NCBI GenBank assembly: GCA_000526435.1
Contig: JAGB01000005.1
Span: 1 to 46,582 of the forward strand
Direction: 5' to 3'
Length of the DNA: 46,582 nucleotides
DNA from: Caldicoprobacter oshimai DSM 21659
GTDB taxonomy: Bacteria > Bacillota > Clostridia > Caldicoprobacterales > Caldicoprobacteraceae
Part shown: in pieces, positions 44,908 to 46,582 of the stretch
Position numbering within the stretch: position 1 is the stretch's first letter
Layout: each line of letters opens with the position of its first letter
Program-made: the position numbers and the translations under genes
Notes under the pieces: model-generated
The model's input: the letters and a program-made list of their open reading frames with translations, nothing else
What the model was told of the DNA's origin: nothing
The model's database searches: none

Positions 44908-45666
44908 TTATTCCTGTGAAGTAACTATTTTAAATTCTTTGAGCATGTGGTAGAATCTTGCACCATGGCCCTCTGCTGCCTCTAAAAAGTACTGTTGCTT
45001 TATTACAAAAGTGCCCCCCTGTTTATCATCTACGAGGTAGTACCTGACTATGGTGGAATCATGTTTAAGGCCGTTTCGAGCATGTAGAGATATTGATTCA
45101 ACAGGGTCTTCAACGATGCCATAATTTTCAACAGTTTCAAAAGAAGATTTAAGCTCGGTTTCCAGCTGTGCGGCCATCTCCTGAGGAGATTTATTCGCCA
45201 CTCGCTGAATTTCCATGTATACCTCCGGCAAATTGTCGCCCGGATCCACGTTTGGAATGATTCTATCCTTTCCATCCTGTTTTACTACGTGATACATGCT
45301 TTCATCGACGTATATAACGTATCCGGGTCCTTCGTTAAGATTTACTTTGGTGTCCTCCTTTTGCCCTTCTATATCCTGGACTATGACCTTTTCGGGAGCA
45401 AGTATTTCCCTGATTTTAGCAACTGCGGCTCTGCCTGCATTCGTAGACGTGAAAAATGCTATGCCTAAAGCTGCCGCTGTCAGGGTTATGGCGGTGAAGA
45501 TGGATTTAATCTTACTCTTTTTCATGGTTTTTACTCCTTTCTGGCTTTCATAATATTCGATTTTGGATTCAATACCTTCCCATATATCCTTTTTGAGGTT
45601 TAGGGATGCGTCTGTCGCTTTCAAGAGGGCGTCTTTGATCTCTTGGTCAAAAATTTTTTCCTCCAT
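44908..45666 (-). CDS. membrane anti-sigma factor
   Basis: A 252-residue protein with a short cytoplasmic N-terminus (1-50, helical), one membrane helix (about 55-72, SIFTAITLTAAALGIAFFTST) and an extracytoplasmic domain (75-252). Its position directly after an ECF sigma gene, with a 20-bp overlap, and the single-pass topology identify it as the likely cognate anti-sigma factor, although the N-terminus lacks a zinc HxxxCxxC motif. The C-terminal half resembles domains of the DUF4367 type, which is a weak resemblance. The signal sensed is not deducible. Confidence 0.75.
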   Translation of the reverse strand: MEEKIFDQEIKDALLKATDASLNLKKDIWEGIESKIEYYESQKGVKTMKKSKIKSIFTAITLTAAALGIAFFTSTNAGRAAVAKIREILAPEKVIVQDIEGQKEDTKVNLNEGPGYVIYVDESMYHVVKQDGKDRIIPNVDPGDNLPEVYMEIQRVANKSPQEMAAQLETELKSSFETVENYGIVEDPVESISLHARNGLKHDSTIVRYYLVDDKQGGTFVIKQQYFLEAAEGHGARFYHMLKEFKIVTSQE

Positions 45667-46201
45667 TTTTTCTCCTCCCTTCCTTGATTTTTAACAAAGC
45701 CTGTTTAAGCCTTTCACGCCCTTTGAAAAGCCTTGATTTTACGGTATTTATATTTACATCCAAAATCTCAGCAATTTCTTTTTCCGAAAAATTATTGAGA
45801 TATTTCAGTATAATTGGTATCCTGTTTATTTCTTTAAGCCCCTGTATTGCAGCATACAGCTCCTCGTATTCCTCGAATTTATAGTCGTCCCTCTGTGAGC
45901 TCATAGGATGGTCATCTAAGTACTGGTCTATCGGTATCACCTTTGATTTGCGCTTCATGATCCGGTTGCATTCGTTCACCAGTATTCTGTAAAACCAGGG
46001 TTTGAAGGGTTTTTCTTCATCATAGAAGATTATGTTTCGGTAAACCCTTATAAAGGCTTCTTGAACGGCATCGGATGCATCGGCGCTGTTTTTGGTGATG
46101 GCAAATGCCGTACGTATAGCATATTCTGCATATTCGTTGTACAGCTGTTCAAAGACTTGTTTATCGCCTTCTTTAATCCTGGCAATCACATCCTTTTCCA
46201 C
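45647..46201 (-). CDS. ECF-type RNA polymerase sigma factor
   Basis: A 184-residue extracytoplasmic-function sigma factor. Region 2 spans about 10-80 (FEQLYNEYAEYAIRTAFAITKN, DAVQEAFIRVYRNI, KPFKPWFYRILVNECNR), and region 4 spans 115-165 (LKYLNNFSEKEIAEILDVNINTVKSRLFKGRERL). AGGAGG precedes the start 10-12 nt upstream. It overlaps its anti-sigma gene by 20 bp and has a candidate ECF promoter upstream that could be autoregulatory. Confidence 0.93.
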   Translation of the reverse strand: MEKDVIARIKEGDKQVFEQLYNEYAEYAIRTAFAITKNSADASDAVQEAFIRVYRNIIFYDEEKPFKPWFYRILVNECNRIMKRKSKVIPIDQYLDDHPMSSQRDDYKFEEYEELYAAIQGLKEINRIPIILKYLNNFSEKEIAEILDVNINTVKSRLFKGRERLKQALLKIKEGRRKNGGKNF

Positions 46202-46233
46202 CCGTGCACCTCCTTTTCGGTCTTTCTATATAA

Positions 46234-46262
46234 GATACCCTTTTAAAAGGAGAAAAGTTTTC
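46234..46262 (-). promoter_or_regulatory. candidate autoregulated ECF promoter
   Basis: The minus strand reads GAAAAC (46257-46262), a T-rich spacer of 17 bp, then GGTATC (46234-46239), 33 bp before the sigma gene start. This resembles the GAAAC-(16-17)-CGTA/GTATC form of ECF promoters with a T-rich spacer. Confidence 0.45.
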
Positions 46263-46438
46263 GAAATTGAGATATTTTTCCTCTTCTTTTTGCTCTTCTG
46301 CGTATAAAGCCTTGGAAGCCGGATGCTCATATTGAGATGAAAAGAATCAGCAATAGAGATGTTAACTGTTACACGATTTATTAATAAAGATAAATGCAGC
46401 GTAAGTAACATAATAAAATGCTTTTTATAAAAAGAATA

Positions 46439-46466
46439 TTGACAAGCAGGGGTTGTGTGTGATAAT
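46439..46466 (+). promoter_or_regulatory. rRNA promoter P1 of the right-hand operon
   Basis: TTGACA (46439-46444), 16 bp spacer, GATAAT (46461-46466). It lies about 100 bp upstream of the P2 core promoter and reads the same way, as at the left edge. The 140 bp before it (46300-46438) show no other feature. Confidence 0.65.
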
Positions 46467-46540
46467 CTATAACGGCCGTTGGCCAAGGGAGCTGATGGCG
46501 GCTTAAGAGAGCATAATAAAAGAGGAACAAAAAAAGGGTA

Positions 46541-46569
46541 TTGACAAAGGGGAATTGATTTGATAGTAT
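46541..46569 (+). promoter_or_regulatory. rRNA promoter P2 of a second, rightward rRNA operon
   Basis: TTGACA (46541-46546), 17 bp spacer, TAGTAT (46564-46569). Positions 46530-46582 are an exact inverted copy of 154-206, the promoter of the left-hand 16S gene. The 16S gene itself should begin about 115 bp beyond the end of the window. Confidence 0.88.
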
Positions 46570-46582
46570 ATAATTCGCCGCT

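Noticed and set aside
46226-46486. Minus-strand 86-residue ORF upstream of the ECF sigma gene
   Set aside because: It overlaps the candidate ECF promoter and the sigma leader, has no RBS and no recognisable pattern.

Overview
The window is the replication-origin region of a Gram-positive, endospore-forming bacterium, most likely a member of the Clostridia. The evidence is the gene order (dnaA-dnaN-S4-recF-remB-gyrB-gyrA on one side; rpmH-rnpA-yidD-yidC-jag-mnmE-mnmG-rsmG-noc-parA-parB on the other), the sporulation-linked genes (yyaC, two CotF-like coat proteins, a Spo0E-like phosphatase), strong AGGAGG-type ribosome binding sites and many intrinsic terminators. Only about 39 nt of 16S rRNA are present, so I do not name a genus.

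Layout. The left edge holds the 5' end of a 16S gene reading leftward, with leader and tandem promoters (1-289). Then come gltX (-), argS-murG (+), a LysM/G5 cell-wall protein (-), two coat-like genes (+), ilvE (-), and the leftward replication block gyrA/gyrB/remB/recF/S4/dnaN/dnaA (8.6-17.3 kb). The origin is bipartite. A large DnaA-box cluster lies upstream of dnaA (17430-17617), and a second set with DnaA-trio-like repeats lies between dnaA and dnaN (15861-15980). The rightward block (17.7-27.1 kb) covers ribosome, RNase P, membrane insertion, tRNA modification and chromosome segregation genes, and ends in two parS palindromes. From 27.2 to 34.9 kb most genes lie on the minus strand: CvpA, a coupled small ORF, a propeller-like membrane protein, YkuS and DUF4446 family proteins, a lipid kinase, a secreted/membrane protein, an MFS transporter and a DUF2935 remnant. 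The right third holds MoxR-DUF58-DUF4129, a cation diffusion facilitator, a C26 peptidase, MscS-DUF951, a Spo0E-like gene, zwf, an RraA-like/PPC pair and an ECF sigma/anti-sigma pair. The right edge ends inside tandem promoters of a second, rightward rRNA operon.

How it fits together. The last 53 bases of the window are an exact inverted copy of positions 154-206, so two rRNA operons point outward from oriC and both are co-directional with their forks. Origin firing (DnaA, DnaA boxes, trio element, possible Spo0A box), segregation (ParA, ParB, parS), nucleoid occlusion (Noc and a near-perfect Noc-binding-site match) and supercoiling (gyrase) all lie within about 20 kb of the origin.

Points most worth a second look: stop codons placed in the loops of terminator hairpins at four genes; a terminator hairpin that also sequesters the ykuS ribosome binding site; an uncharacterised Cys/His-rich C-terminal domain on the LysM/G5 protein; a collapsed DUF2935 gene; and a long inverted repeat near 44.8 kb. 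I saw no CRISPR array, intact insertion sequence, prophage or tRNA gene.
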